Positions 1-10,165 of a stretch of DNA of 64,000 nucleotides are shown here, in pieces. The notes below the pieces were generated by a model. The model saw only the letters and a program-made list of their open reading frames with translations, did not search any database and was not told the origin of the DNA. The first letter of the stretch is position 1. The number at the start of each line of letters is the position of its first letter. The position numbers and the translations under genes were made by a program. The stretch comes from Gemmiger sp. An194 (lineage in GTDB: Bacteria; Bacillota; Clostridia; Oscillospirales; Ruminococcaceae): contig NZ_NFKA01000007.1 in NCBI RefSeq assembly GCF_002160145.1, positions 62,001-126,000 on the forward strand, written 5' to 3'.

Positions 1-762
1 ACCGACGAGGAGACCGGCCAGACCATCATCGCCGGCATGGGCGAGCTGCATCTGGAGATCATCGTTGACCGTCTGCTGCGTGAGTTCAAGGTTGAAGCCA
101 ACGTGGGTGCTCCCCAGGTTGCTTACCGTGAGTGCATCCGCCGCCCGGCCAGCTCCAACACCAAGTACGCTCGTCAGTCCGGTGGTAAGGGCCAGTACGG
201 TCACTGCATCATCGACATCGAGCCCAATGAGCCCGGCAAGGGCTACGAGTTCATCAACGCCGTTGTTGGCGGTGATGTTCCCAAGGAGTTCATCGCTCCT
301 ATCGATCAGGGTATCCAGGGCGCTATGAAGGCCGGTATCCTGGCCGGTTACCCGGTGGAAGATGTTAAGGTCACCCTGAAGGGTGGTTCTTACCATGAGG
401 TTGACTCCTCTGAAATGGCATTTAAGATCGCTGGCTCCATGGCGTTCAAGGACGCTATGGCCAAGGCTGATCCCGCCATCATGGAGCCCATCATGAAGGT
501 TGCTGTTATCGTTCCCGATGATTACATGGGCGACGTTATCGGCGATCTGAACTCCCGCCGCGGTCAGATCCAGGGTATGGAAGCTCTGTCTGGTTCTCAG
601 CAGATCAACGCTTTTGTTCCCCTGTCCAACATGTTCGGTTACTCCACCGACCTGCGTTCCAAGACCCAGGGCCGCGGTCAGTATTCCATGGAGCCCAGCC
701 ACTACGCTGAGGTTCCCAAGAATATTGCCGAGGGCATCATGGCTGGCCGCAACAAGGAGTAA
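1..762 (+). CDS. fusA: Elongation factor G, 3' part (start lies outside the window)
   Basis: EF-G is the GTPase that moves tRNA and mRNA through the ribosome. The reading frame is open from base 1, so the first ATG at 37 is internal. The 253 visible residues cover domains III to V: the domain III motif [14 protein letters not shown], the domain IV stretch [15 protein letters not shown] and a typical domain V ending GRNKE. The GTPase domain lies upstream of the window. The gene precedes tuf, as in the end of a str operon. Identity is clear from motifs; only the 5' part is missing. Confidence 0.97.
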   Translation, partial: TDEETGQTIIAGMGELHLEIIVDRLLREFKVEANVGAPQVAYRECIRRPASSNTKYARQSGGKGQYGHCIIDIEPNEPGKGYEFINAVVGGDVPKEFIAPIDQGIQGAMKAGILAGYPVEDVKVTLKGGSYHEVDSSEMAFKIAGSMAFKDAMAKADPAIMEPIMKVAVIVPDDYMGDVIGDLNSRRGQIQGMEALSGSQQINAFVPLSNMFGYSTDLRSKTQGRGQYSMEPSHYAEVPKNIAEGIMAGRNKE

Positions 763-773
763 ACAAGACCAGA

Positions 774-830
774 GATTTGCCGCATGGGATTTTCCATGCG
801 GCAAATCATCAAAAATCTCTTGATTTTTGA
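774..830 (+). promoter_or_regulatory. Tandem hairpins between fusA and tuf
   Basis: Two inverted repeats follow the fusA stop. The first is a perfect 14-bp stem (774-787 with 794-807, 6-nt loop). The second is a 9-bp AT-rich stem (809-817 with 822-830). Neither is followed by a clean T-run, although the second arm contains five T's. They could attenuate read-through from fusA, act as an RNA processing site, or form a weak terminator ahead of a separate tuf promoter. Confidence 0.6.
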
Positions 831-848
831 CGTTGGTTTTAGTATTAT
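820..848 (+). promoter_or_regulatory. Candidate tuf promoter
   Basis: TTGATT (820-825) and TATTAT (843-848) are separated by 17 bp, 41 bp upstream of the tuf start. The -35 box overlaps the second fusA-tuf hairpin. This would give tuf its own transcript in addition to read-through from fusA. Confidence 0.5.
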
Positions 849-889
849 AACCTTAGGCTCTATGGTTTAAAAAAAGGAGGACAATTAAA

Positions 890-2092
<1,203 letters not shown>

Positions 2093-2123
2093 TCTTTTGA
2101 TTCTCTGATTTTGTGAGCTTCAA

Positions 2124-2156
2124 AGCTCCCCGCTGTTAAGGCGGGGGGCTTTTTTG
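2124..2156 (+). terminator. Rho-independent terminator after tuf
   Basis: A 10-bp stem (2124-2133 with 2141-2150, including one G-T pair) is followed by a run of six T's. Confidence 0.9.
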
Positions 2157-2245
2157 CGCTGTTTTATAGTTTTATATACTTCGATGGGAAAAGAAAAATC
2201 CTCCTGCGCCGGTCTTTGACGCAGAAGGAAGGAAAGTGAGAACAA

Positions 2246-2827
2246 TCAGATGGATGTGGATTCATAGGTGTGGTCACAGACTTTTTCGATCATCTCACGC
2301 AAAGCAACAAAGTCCCCAAAGGCCATGGGCTTTTGCTTGGGATTGCGCAGCAGTGCCGCGGGATGAAGAGTGGCCATGAAGAGAACGCCGTTCTTTTCAA
2401 TGAATTGTCCGTGTTCCTTGGTTACCGAGAAGTCCGGCCGAATCAGACGCTGGGCGGCAATGCGGCCCAGGCAGACCACGATTTTGGGGCGGATCAGTCG
2501 GAACTGTTCCCGAAGCCAGGGCAGGCAGGCATCCCATTCCTCCGGCAGAGGGTCTCGGTTCTGAGGCGGACGACACTTCACGATATTGGCGATGAAAACG
2601 TTTTTCTCCCGGGAAAGGTCCACGGCCTCCAGATACTGGTCCAGCAGCTTTCCGCTGCGGCCAACAAAAGGAAGACCCTGCTCATCTTCATTCTGGCCGG
2701 GGCCCTCACCGATGAACATGATTTCGGCGGTGGGGTTGCCCATACCGAACACCACATTGTGCCGAGTCTCGCACAGGCCGCATTTGCGGCAGGTCAAGCA
2801 TTCCTGCTTCAGGGTTTCAAAATCCAT
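2246..2827 (-). CDS. Uracil-DNA glycosylase, family 4/5 type with iron-sulfur cluster
   Basis: This enzyme removes uracil from DNA, starting base-excision repair. With the start at 2827 (GAGGTG ribosome site 6 nt upstream) the protein has 193 residues; a longer start at 2881 has no such site. Visible motifs are GEGPGQNEDEQGLPFVG (40-56), the cysteines C13, C16, C85 and C101 that fit a [4Fe-4S] cluster, and TLHPAALLRNP near the C-terminus. It is transcribed divergently from pduL; a TATAAT box for this strand lies at 2870-2875 with a weak -35, so the two promoters overlap. Confidence 0.92.
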   Translation of the reverse strand: MDFETLKQECLTCRKCGLCETRHNVVFGMGNPTAEIMFIGEGPGQNEDEQGLPFVGRSGKLLDQYLEAVDLSREKNVFIANIVKCRPPQNRDPLPEEWDACLPWLREQFRLIRPKIVVCLGRIAAQRLIRPDFSVTKEHGQFIEKNGVLFMATLHPAALLRNPKQKPMAFGDFVALREMIEKVCDHTYESTSI

Positions 2828-2897
2828 CCGGGGCACCTCGCTTTGCTGTGTATCACTTGTTATAAAAATATTATAGCACAAAAGGGCGGTTTTTGTC

Positions 2898-2926
2898 TTG
2901 AAGTTTTAGTTTGCCCTTGTTACAAT
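2898..2926 (+). promoter_or_regulatory. Candidate pduL promoter
   Basis: TTGAAG (2898-2903) and TACAAT (2921-2926) with a 17-bp spacer. It overlaps the divergent region of the uracil-DNA glycosylase gene. Confidence 0.6.
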
Positions 2927-2973
2927 AAATATGAGCGGCCGGAACCTATCCGACCCAAGGGAGGAAATGACAT

Positions 2974-3537
2974 ATGAAATTCTTAGTTGAAACTTCTGCC
3001 CGTCACGTACATGTGACCAAAGAGACCTTGGAGACCCTGTTTGGCAAAGGCTTTGAGCTGACCGTGAAGAAGGAGCTGAGCCAGCCCGGCCAGTATGCTT
3101 CCGAGCAGCGCGTGACCGTTGTTGGCCCCAAGAAGGAGCTGGCCAATGTGTCCATCCTGGGCCCCTGCCGCAATGCGGATCAGGTGGAGCTGTCCGCTTC
3201 TGATGCCCGTTCCATCGGCATTGCTGCTCCCGTGCGTGAGTCCGGCGACATCGCTGGTTCCGGCGCCTGCAAGCTGGTTGGCCCCTGCGGCGAGGTTGAG
3301 CTGAAGGAAGGCGTGATCGTTGCCAAGCGTCACATCCACGTAACTCCTGAGGACGCCGAGAAGCTGGGCGTGCAGGATAAGGAGATCGTGAAGGTAGCCT
3401 GCGGCAAGGAAGGCCGTAAGCTGGTATTCGACGATGTTGTGATCCGCGTGAGCGAGAAGTTCGCCACCGCTATGCACATCGACACCGACGAGTCCAACGC
3501 CTGCCTGGGCGCCAACGAGGGCGAGATCGTTAAGTAA
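2974..3537 (+). CDS. pduL: PduL-type phosphate acyltransferase (phosphotransacetylase)
   Basis: PduL enzymes exchange CoA and phosphate on acetyl or propanoyl groups. The 187 residues hold two similar halves, each with the zinc-binding histidine signature: ARHVHVT near residue 10 and KRHIHVTPEDAE near 115. No microcompartment shell gene is nearby, so a housekeeping phosphotransacetylase in acetate or propionate metabolism is the likely role; this is inference. A GGAGG site precedes the ATG and a terminator follows. The actual acyl substrate cannot be read from the sequence. Confidence 0.9.
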   Translation: MKFLVETSARHVHVTKETLETLFGKGFELTVKKELSQPGQYASEQRVTVVGPKKELANVSILGPCRNADQVELSASDARSIGIAAPVRESGDIAGSGACKLVGPCGEVELKEGVIVAKRHIHVTPEDAEKLGVQDKEIVKVACGKEGRKLVFDDVVIRVSEKFATAMHIDTDESNACLGANEGEIVK

Positions 3538-3602
3538 TCGTTCCCGTGAACAAGAGGCTTGAACCGCTGAACGGGAAGAGCCTGTCGTAATGAAACAACA
3601 AG

Positions 3603-3645
3603 ACCCCCTGCTGCGGAAGGTGAATGCCCTGCGCCAGGGGGTTTT
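3603..3645 (+). terminator. Terminator after pduL
   Basis: CCCCCTG (3604-3610) pairs with CAGGGGG (3635-3641), followed by TTTTG. Confidence 0.8.
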
Positions 3646-3680
3646 GCTGTTTCATAAAAATATTGGGTTGGAACAAAATA

Positions 3681-3718
3681 AAAAGCTCGGTGCGGCCTGT
3701 GGCTGCACCGAGCTTTTT
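3681..3718. terminator. Bidirectional terminator between pduL and the hydrogenase gene
   Basis: A perfect 13-bp stem (3681-3693 with 3705-3717) flanked by A's on one side and T's on the other can work on both strands. It mainly serves the minus-strand hydrogenase gene. Confidence 0.88.
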
Positions 3719-3778
3719 ATTCAGAACATGTTCGCGGCCAAGGTGTTGAATCCATTCGCCGGAACCTTTGGAAAACGA

Positions 3779-5305
3779 TCAGTTCAGGAAGGCCAGATCG
3801 TTCTCATAGGGGCTTTCCACTGCAGTTTCGATGGGAGCTTCCTTCTTGTACTTGGACAATGCGGCAGCAGCCTTCACAGGATCAGCCAGAGTACCGGCGC
3901 CGCCCATGCAGCCGCCGGGGCAGCCCATGCCCTCCAGCAGGTAGCCGTTGTACTTGCCGGCCTTGGCCATCATGAGCAGCTTCTTGCACTCGGCCAGACC
4001 CTGAGCGCTGGCAACCTTGACCTCACGGTCCGGGTCCAACTTCTTGATTGCGTTTGCCACAGCCTGGGCGACACCGCCGCCCACAGCGAAACCGCGGCCG
4101 TCAGCAGAGGCCTTGTTGAAGTCGTCGACGGGATCGACCTCCAGATTGTCGAAGTCCACCTCGCGGGCTTCGAACATGCCCATCAGCTCCTCGAAGGTGA
4201 GCACGAAGTCCACATCGCTGCGGATGCTGCGGCGGCTGGCCTCCAGCTTCTTGGCGGAGCAGGGGCCAACGAAGACCACCTTGCAGTCCTTGCCGTGATG
4301 CTTCTTCACCAGACGGGCGGTGAGCACCATGGGAGTCAGAGCCATGCTGATGTAGTCGGCCATTTCGGGGAAGAGTTTCTTGGCCATCACGCTCCAGCTG
4401 GGGCAGCAGCTGGTGGCCATGAAGGGCTGATGCTCGGGAACCTCACGCATGAAGTCCTTGGCTTCTTCGATGGTGCACAGGTCAGCGCCCACGGCAACCT
4501 CGAAGGTGTCCGCAAAGCCCAGCTGACGCATGGCGGCCTTCAGTTTGCCCACGGTCAGGCCGGGGAACTGGTTCACGAAGGCGGGAGCCATGATGGCGTA
4601 GACCCGGTCACCCTGGCGGATGCTCTGGATCAGCTGGAAGATCTGGCCCTTGTCCACGATGGCGCCGAAGGGGCAGTTCACCAGGCACATGCCGCAGGAT
4701 ACGCACTTGTCCTGATCGATCTGAGCGCGGCCCAGGTCATCGGAGTGGATGGCGTTCATGCCGCAGGCAGCAGCGCAGGGGCGCTCCATCTTCACGATGG
4801 CGTGATAGGGACATACATCCACGCACTTGCCGCACTTGATGCACTTGTCCTGATCGATCACGGTCTGGCCGCCGGGGGTAAAGGTCAGGGCATCCTTGGG
4901 GCATACATCCACACAGGGATGGGCCAGACAGCCGCGGCACAGGTTGGTCACTTCCACCTTCTTTTCAGGGCAGGCGTTGCAGGCGAACTTGATGATGTTC
5001 ACCAGCGGGGGATCGTAGTACTTCTGGGCGATCACGCTGTTTTCCATGCCGGAATTGGTGGGCGCCTGCTCATCCATGGGGCGCAGGGGCAGACCCATGG
5101 CCAGACGGATGCGCTCGGAAACGATGGCGCGCTCCAGGAAAATGCTGTTGCGGAAGCTGTTGACCTCGCCCGGGATAATTTTATAGGGCAGGCGGGAAAC
5201 CTCCTGTGCGTAGTTCTGCCCCTCATAGGAGAGGCGGGCCACTTCGGTGAAGACCCGGCGGCGGATCTCGGTGACCGAGGTGTAGATACCGCGCATGTTG
5301 CTCAT
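3779..5305 (-). CDS. Monomeric [FeFe]-hydrogenase, group-B-like
   Basis: This iron-sulfur enzyme produces or oxidises H2 with reduced ferredoxin as the likely partner. The start at 5305 has an AAGGAGT site and gives 508 residues; a longer open frame upstream has none. Four-cysteine ferredoxin motifs fill roughly residues 105-220. The H-cluster motifs follow: TSCCPSW (about 295), VGPCSAKKLE (about 347) and GMGCPGGCMGG (about 460). The glycine in VGPC, where group A enzymes have MPC, points to group B. No HydB/HydC-like subunit is adjacent. The catalytic cysteine of TSCCP is kept, so activity is plausible. Confidence 0.9.
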   Translation of the reverse strand: MSNMRGIYTSVTEIRRRVFTEVARLSYEGQNYAQEVSRLPYKIIPGEVNSFRNSIFLERAIVSERIRLAMGLPLRPMDEQAPTNSGMENSVIAQKYYDPPLVNIIKFACNACPEKKVEVTNLCRGCLAHPCVDVCPKDALTFTPGGQTVIDQDKCIKCGKCVDVCPYHAIVKMERPCAAACGMNAIHSDDLGRAQIDQDKCVSCGMCLVNCPFGAIVDKGQIFQLIQSIRQGDRVYAIMAPAFVNQFPGLTVGKLKAAMRQLGFADTFEVAVGADLCTIEEAKDFMREVPEHQPFMATSCCPSWSVMAKKLFPEMADYISMALTPMVLTARLVKKHHGKDCKVVFVGPCSAKKLEASRRSIRSDVDFVLTFEELMGMFEAREVDFDNLEVDPVDDFNKASADGRGFAVGGGVAQAVANAIKKLDPDREVKVASAQGLAECKKLLMMAKAGKYNGYLLEGMGCPGGCMGGAGTLADPVKAAAALSKYKKEAPIETAVESPYENDLAFLN

Positions 5306-5352
5306 AATCACATAACTCCTTCCAAAATGCGTTGGGGTTCGCATACAATAAA

Positions 5353-5381
5353 AATATAACATACTCGCTCTTCCGGGGCAA
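5353..5381 (-). promoter_or_regulatory. Candidate promoter of the hydrogenase gene
   Basis: On the minus strand, TTGCCC (5381-5376) and TATATT (5358-5353) are 17 bp apart, about 50 bp upstream of the start codon. Confidence 0.6.
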
Positions 5382-5435
5382 GCACCGAAAGAGGACAAGA
5401 ACGGGAAAGAATGTGGATATTTTTTGTGGCTGCAA

Positions 5436-6731
5436 TCAAAGCTGCACAGCGGTGGCCCGGCAGCGCTCGCCATCCCACTCACCCAGACGGCAGGAAAGGA
5501 TCTGACCGGCCGCTGCACCGGGGGCGCTGACCACTACCGGCAGATACAGCCGGGTATAACCGGTGAACAGATTTGCACTGAGGGGCTTCTCCAGCAGCAC
5601 GGTATCCACCGAGCCGAACCACTCTTTGGCCAGCTTGCCGCGCACCTCGTCTGCCGCGCTCTGCAGCAGGTGTACCCGGCGGGCCTTTTCCTCCTCGGGA
5701 ATCTGGTCCGGGAAGGTGGCGGCAGGGGTTCCCTCCCGGCGGGAATAGGGGAACACATGGACCTTCAGGAATTCCAGCTCCTGCACAAAGCGCACGCTCT
5801 CGGCAAATTCCTCCTCGGTCTCACCGGGGAAGCCCACGATCACATCGGTGGTGAAGCTGCAGGCGCCGCCATAAGCCTGGCGCAGCTTTTTCACCACAGT
5901 GGCGTATTCCTCGGCGGTGTAGACCCGGCGCATCCGGCGCAGGGTAGCAGTGCAGCCGCTCTGCAGCGAAAGATGGAACTGGGGACAGAGCTTTTCGGTG
6001 CGGGCCATGCGGGCGATGTCGTCGTCGCTCAGCAGGTCCGGCTCCAGGCTGCCCAGACGGATGCGTTCGATGCCCTCCACCTGTGCGCTGTGCTCGATGA
6101 GTTCGATCAGGTTGGTGCCGGTGTCCTGGCCGTAGCTGGGCAGGTTAATGCCGCTGAACACCACTTCCTTGTAGCCCGCGGCAGCCAGAGCCTCCAGCTC
6201 CTTCAGGATGCTGGCCTCACTGCGGCTGCGCACCCGGCCACGGGCCCGGGGAATCACGCAGTAGGCGCACTGGCGGTTGCAGCCGTCCTGAACCTTGATG
6301 AAGGCCCGGGTGTGACCCTCGAAGCGCTCCATGGGCAGCTCCTCAAAGGCCTCGCCTTTTTCATGGGCGGCAATGTCCACCACCCGCTCGCCCTCCAGGG
6401 CGCGGGCCACGTTGCGCAGAATGGCGTGCCGGTTGGCATTGCCCATCACCACATCCGCCTCCATCACCGCGGCGGCCTCTTCGGGAAAAGCCTGGGGATA
6501 GCAGCCTGTGAGCACCGTGACCGCGCCGGGATACTGGCGCTTGGCCCGCCGCAGCCACTGGCGGCTTTTTTTATCGCCCCCGGCGGTGACGGTGCAGCTG
6601 TTCACCACAAAGACATCGGCCTCCTCGTCGGGTTCGGCCAGGGTGTATCCGTTCTGACGGAAAAGCTGGGCAAGCGCGCCGGTCTCATTCTGATTGACCT
6701 TGCAGCCCAGCGTATAAAAACTTACGCGCAT
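5436..6731 (-). CDS. mtaB: tRNA threonylcarbamoyladenosine methylthiotransferase
   Basis: MtaB adds a methylthio group to t6A at position 37 of tRNAs that read ANN codons, using two [4Fe-4S] clusters. The 431-residue protein has the N-terminal methylthiotransferase cysteines C10 (TLGCKVNQ), C46 (NSCTVT) and C77 (TGCYPQ), then the radical-SAM motif CNRQCAYC (151-158), and a C-terminal TRAM-like region. The YTLGCKVNQNE opening fits MtaB rather than MiaB. The ATG has an AAAGGAG site. It stands alone between the hydrogenase gene and a divergent carboxypeptidase gene. Confidence 0.93.
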   Translation of the reverse strand: MRVSFYTLGCKVNQNETGALAQLFRQNGYTLAEPDEEADVFVVNSCTVTAGGDKKSRQWLRRAKRQYPGAVTVLTGCYPQAFPEEAAAVMEADVVMGNANRHAILRNVARALEGERVVDIAAHEKGEAFEELPMERFEGHTRAFIKVQDGCNRQCAYCVIPRARGRVRSRSEASILKELEALAAAGYKEVVFSGINLPSYGQDTGTNLIELIEHSAQVEGIERIRLGSLEPDLLSDDDIARMARTEKLCPQFHLSLQSGCTATLRRMRRVYTAEEYATVVKKLRQAYGGACSFTTDVIVGFPGETEEEFAESVRFVQELEFLKVHVFPYSRREGTPAATFPDQIPEEEKARRVHLLQSAADEVRGKLAKEWFGSVDTVLLEKPLSANLFTGYTRLYLPVVVSAPGAAAGQILSCRLGEWDGERCRATAVQL

Positions 6732-6771
6732 GGATTCGCTCCTTTATCTGATAGGAAAATACTTCTCTTAT

Positions 6772-6799
6772 ATTATAGGGGAGAATGGCAAAAAGGCAA
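6772..6799 (-). promoter_or_regulatory. Candidate mtaB promoter
   Basis: Minus strand: TTGCCT (6799-6794) and TATAAT (6777-6772), spacer 16 bp. Confidence 0.55.
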
Positions 6800-6891
6800 G
6801 CATATTCCCGGCGGGCGGCAGCATAGAGATAAACGAAAGAACAACGCCCGCGGGCCGGCGAAAAGACCCCGGGAAGAAGGGTGGAGGTTTT

Positions 6892-8064
6892 ATGGCGAAA
6901 CGACGGGCGGCGGCGCTTGCTTTGACGGTGGCAATGCTTTTCGGGCTGGCCCTGCCGGTCAGAGCGCAGGAGGTGCAGGCGGGGCGGTTTGCCCTGGGGC
7001 AGTTTGATGTGCCCTGCCGGGCGGCGATTCTGATCGATCAGGAAAGCGGCACCGTGCTGTATGAAAAGGAGGCAGATACACAGATGCCCATTGCCTCCAT
7101 CACCAAGGTGATGACGCTTTTGCTGGTGATGGAGGGGCTGGAGGCGGGCCGCTTCACCCTGGAGGACACCGTCCCGGTGACCGAGCATGCCTACAGCATG
7201 GGCGGCAGTCAGATCTGGCTGGAGCCGGGGGAGCAGTTCACTGTGGACGAGATGCTGCGGGCGGTCTGCGTGGCCAGCGCCAACGATGCAGCAGTGGCCC
7301 TGGCTGAGATGGTGGGCGGCAGCGAGCCGGTGTTTGTGGAGCAGATGAATCAGAAGGCCGCCCAGCTGGGCATGACCAACACAACCTTCCGGAACGCCTG
7401 TGGGCTGGATCAGGAAGGGCATCTTTCCACCGCCCGGGATGTGGCGATTATGAGCCGGGAGATCCTGAACAAGCATCCGCAGATTCTGAATTACACCGGT
7501 ATCTGGACTGACAGCCTGCGGGATGGTCAGACCCAGCTGGTGAACACCAACAAGCTGCTGCGCCGTTACCAGGGCAGCACAGGGCTGAAGACCGGAACCA
7601 CCGGCGGGGCAGGGGTCTGCCTTTCCGCCAGTGCCACCCGGGACGGCCTTTCCCTAATCGCGGTGGTGCTGGGGGCCTCCAGCAGCACCGAGCGATTCGA
7701 CGCGGCCACCACGCTGCTGGATTACGGTTTTGCCAATTTTACCCGCACCCAGGCTCCCGTGCCGGAAAACGCGCCGGGAAGTCTGCCGGTAACCGGCGGC
7801 GCACTGGAGGAGGTGCCGCTGCAATACCAGACACCGGGCACGGTGCTGCTGCAGAAGGGGGAAGAGCAGAGCCTGCGGGCAGAGCTGGAGCTGAGCGAGG
7901 GCGCACAGGCACCGGTGGCGCTGGGCGATGAGCTGGGCCGGGTGGTGATGTACGCCGGCCAGACCGAACTGGGAAGCTGGCCGGTGACCGCTGCCGCCCA
8001 GGTGCCGGCCATGAGCTGGCAGCTGGCCATGGAACGCCTGTGGCAGGGCCTTCTGGCGCACTGA
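6892..8064 (+). CDS. D-alanyl-D-alanine carboxypeptidase (DacF/PBP5-like)
   Basis: This penicillin-binding protein trims the last D-Ala from peptidoglycan stem peptides outside the membrane. The ATG at 6892 has GGAGG 6 nt upstream and gives 390 residues; a longer frame to 6730 lacks a site. Residues 1-25 form a signal peptide ending in ALPVRAQ. Active-site motifs are SITK (69-72), SAN (129-131) and KTG (233-235). A C-terminal beta domain follows and ends in a short amphipathic segment that may anchor it. A strong terminator follows. Confidence 0.94.
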   Translation: MAKRRAAALALTVAMLFGLALPVRAQEVQAGRFALGQFDVPCRAAILIDQESGTVLYEKEADTQMPIASITKVMTLLLVMEGLEAGRFTLEDTVPVTEHAYSMGGSQIWLEPGEQFTVDEMLRAVCVASANDAAVALAEMVGGSEPVFVEQMNQKAAQLGMTNTTFRNACGLDQEGHLSTARDVAIMSREILNKHPQILNYTGIWTDSLRDGQTQLVNTNKLLRRYQGSTGLKTGTTGGAGVCLSASATRDGLSLIAVVLGASSSTERFDAATTLLDYGFANFTRTQAPVPENAPGSLPVTGGALEEVPLQYQTPGTVLLQKGEEQSLRAELELSEGAQAPVALGDELGRVVMYAGQTELGSWPVTAAAQVPAMSWQLAMERLWQGLLAH

Positions 8065-8076
8065 AAAATAAAGCAC

Positions 8077-8116
8077 AAAGCCGCCGCTTGGGCCCCGCCG
8101 CCCGGGCGGCGGCTTT
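8077..8116 (+). terminator. Terminator after the carboxypeptidase gene
   Basis: A perfect 11-bp GC-rich stem (8077-8087 with 8106-8116) ends in TTT. The T-run is short, but the stem is strong. Confidence 0.75.
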
Positions 8117-8161
8117 GCTGCAGGAAAGCCGCGAAATATTTGTGCGGAATGTACGCTGCCC

Positions 8162-8190
8162 TTGACTTTTAGCAGTCAAAACGGTATAGT
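8162..8190 (+). promoter_or_regulatory. pgi promoter
   Basis: TTGACT (8162-8167) and TATAGT (8185-8190), spacer 17 bp, 35 bp before the pgi start. Confidence 0.75.
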
Positions 8191-8225
8191 TATAACAAAG
8201 AAAACACATGGTGGGAGGCAGCGAT

Positions 8226-9560
8226 ATGAGCGTTAAATTTAACGGTAAATATCTTGCAAAATTTGTAAAGGACTCTGAATTTGAAGCCATCTGGCCTCAG
8301 GTGAAAGCGGCTCACGAGATGATGGAAGGCCGTAACGGCCCCGGCAACGATTTCCTGGGCTGGGTGGATCTGCCCGTAAATTACGACAAGGAAGAGTTTG
8401 CCCGCATCAAGGCCGCGGCCGAGAAGATTTGCTCGGATTCCGACGTGCTGGTGGTGATCGGTATCGGTGGCTCCTACCTGGGCGCCCGCGCCGCCATCGA
8501 GGCCATCAAGGGTCAGATGTACAACTGCACCTGCAAGAAGACCCCGCAGATCTTCTTCGCAGGCAACTCCATTTCTCCCGCCTACCTGCAGGATATCCTG
8601 GCCTGCTGTGAGGGCAAAGAGGTCAGCGTGAACGTGATCTCCAAGTCCGGCACCACCACCGAGCCTGCGCTGGCGTTCCGTGTATTCAAGAAGTACTTGG
8701 AAGAGCGTTACGGCAAGGAAGGCGCTGCCAAGCGCATCTACGCCACCACCGACCGCAGCCGCGGCACCCTGAAGAAGCAGGCCGACGAAGAGGGCTGGCC
8801 CACCTTCGTGGTACCCGACGATGTGGGCGGCCGTTACTCGGTGCTCACCGCTGTGGGCCTGCTGCCCATCGCCTGCGCCGGCTGTGACATTGACGCTCTG
8901 ATGCAGGGCGCCGCCGATGCCCGCGCTGAGTACTCCAGCTGCACTCCTGACAACGACTGCTACAAGTACGCTGCCGCTCGCAACATCCTGTACCGCAAGG
9001 GCAAGGCTGTTGAACTGCTGGCTGCTTACGAGCCCAACTTCACCATGATGAACGAGTGGTACAAGCAGCTGTTCGGCGAGAGCGAAGGCAAGGACAACAA
9101 GGGCCTCATGCCCACCAGCGTTGTTTTCTCCACCGATCTGCACTCCATGGGCCAGTTCGTACAGGAAGGCGCCCGTGTGATGTTCGAGACCGTGGTTAAC
9201 ATCCACAAGCCCTCTCAGGACCTGTTCATCGAGAACGATGAGGAGAACCTGGACGGTTTGAACTTCCTGGCAAACCAGAACATGAGCGTGGTCAACGAAA
9301 AGGCCATGCAGGGCACCATTCTGGCCCACACCGACGGCGATGTTCCCAACATCGTGCTGGAGACTCCCAGCCTGAACGAGTATGATCTGGGCTACCTGAT
9401 CTACTTCTTCGAGCGGGCCTGCGCCATCAGCGGTTACCTGCTGAGCGTGAACCCCTTCGATCAGCCCGGCGTGGAGAGCTACAAGAAGAACATGTTCGCG
9501 CTGCTGGGTAAGCCCGGCTACGAGGACCGCAAGGCCGAGCTGGAAGCAAAGCTGGGCTGA
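8226..9560 (+). CDS. pgi: Glucose-6-phosphate isomerase
   Basis: It interconverts glucose-6-phosphate and fructose-6-phosphate in the cytoplasm. The ATG at 8226 has GGGAGG 7 nt upstream; the in-frame GTG at 8208 lies before that site. The 444-residue length matches the short bacterial form. Visible signatures are [32 protein letters not shown] and the C-terminal [12 protein letters not shown] region that supplies the conserved lysine. It has its own promoter. Confidence 0.98.
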   Translation: MSVKFNGKYLAKFVKDSEFEAIWPQVKAAHEMMEGRNGPGNDFLGWVDLPVNYDKEEFARIKAAAEKICSDSDVLVVIGIGGSYLGARAAIEAIKGQMYNCTCKKTPQIFFAGNSISPAYLQDILACCEGKEVSVNVISKSGTTTEPALAFRVFKKYLEERYGKEGAAKRIYATTDRSRGTLKKQADEEGWPTFVVPDDVGGRYSVLTAVGLLPIACAGCDIDALMQGAADARAEYSSCTPDNDCYKYAAARNILYRKGKAVELLAAYEPNFTMMNEWYKQLFGESEGKDNKGLMPTSVVFSTDLHSMGQFVQEGARVMFETVVNIHKPSQDLFIENDEENLDGLNFLANQNMSVVNEKAMQGTILAHTDGDVPNIVLETPSLNEYDLGYLIYFFERACAISGYLLSVNPFDQPGVESYKKNMFALLGKPGYEDRKAELEAKLG

Positions 9561-9649
9561 GCACACCGCATCCCCGGCGGAAAACGGGGCATAACGTGAA
9601 GGGAATTGCGGCATGCCGCATTTCGCAAAATAGAAGGAGGTACCCTCTT

Positions 9650-10054
9650 ATGATTAAACTGATCGTTGGCACGAAAGGCACCGGCAAAACCAAAGCGATG
9701 ATCGAGGCCATCAACGCAGTTACCAAAACCACCAGCGGCAACGTTGTCGTTCTGGAAAAGTCCATGAAGCTGACTTATGATATCGATCATGCTGCTCGCC
9801 TGATCGATCTGGATGAGTATCACATCGCCGGCTACAACATGATGTATGGTTTTGTGGCGGGCGTTCTGGCCGGCAACTACGACATCACCGAGCTGTTTGT
9901 GGACGGCATTCTGAAGGTTGGCGACCACGATCTGAACGGTCTGGGCAAGTTCCTGGATGACGTGCAGGCCATTGCTGGCGAAAACGTGAACGTTACCATC
10001 ACCATTTCCGCCGCCCTCGAGACTCTGCCTGAGGACGTAAAGAAATACCTGTAA
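9650..10054 (+). CDS. Small P-loop protein of unknown function
   Basis: I do not recognise a named family with confidence. The 134-residue protein starts MIKLIVGTKGTGKTKAM, a clear Walker A loop (7-14), and has a hydrophobic strand ending in Asp (TELFVDG) that could be a Walker B. There is no signal peptide or membrane segment and it is short for a full ATPase domain. The ATG at 9650 has AAGGAGG 9 nt upstream. It lies between pgi and yceD-rpmF with its own following hairpin. It probably binds ATP or GTP; the role is unknown. Confidence 0.8.
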   Translation: MIKLIVGTKGTGKTKAMIEAINAVTKTTSGNVVVLEKSMKLTYDIDHAARLIDLDEYHIAGYNMMYGFVAGVLAGNYDITELFVDGILKVGDHDLNGLGKFLDDVQAIAGENVNVTITISAALETLPEDVKKYL

Positions 10055-10067
10055 TCGTTCCATCAGC

Positions 10068-10098
10068 GGGCGGGAGCCAAAAAAATTGGTTCCCGCCC
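10068..10098 (+). terminator. Hairpin after the small P-loop gene
   Basis: A 13-bp stem with one G-T pair (10068-10080 with 10086-10098). No good T-run follows, so it is a moderate terminator. Confidence 0.65.
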
Positions 10099-10109
10099 GA
10101 AATTTGGTA

Positions 10110-10138
10110 TTGACAAACCCTCTGGGATTCGGTATACT
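10110..10138 (+). promoter_or_regulatory. Promoter of yceD-rpmF
   Basis: TTGACA (10110-10115) and TATACT (10133-10138) with a 17-bp spacer, a near-consensus vegetative promoter 27 bp before the yceD start. Confidence 0.85.
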
Positions 10139-10165
10139 AGGTAGGCAGTCTTTTAGAGGTGTACT

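Noticed and set aside
3590-5359. 589-residue plus-strand frame opposite the hydrogenase gene
   Set aside because: The minus-strand frame carries all hydrogenase motifs and a ribosome site. The plus frame is low-complexity Ala/Gly/His/Leu.
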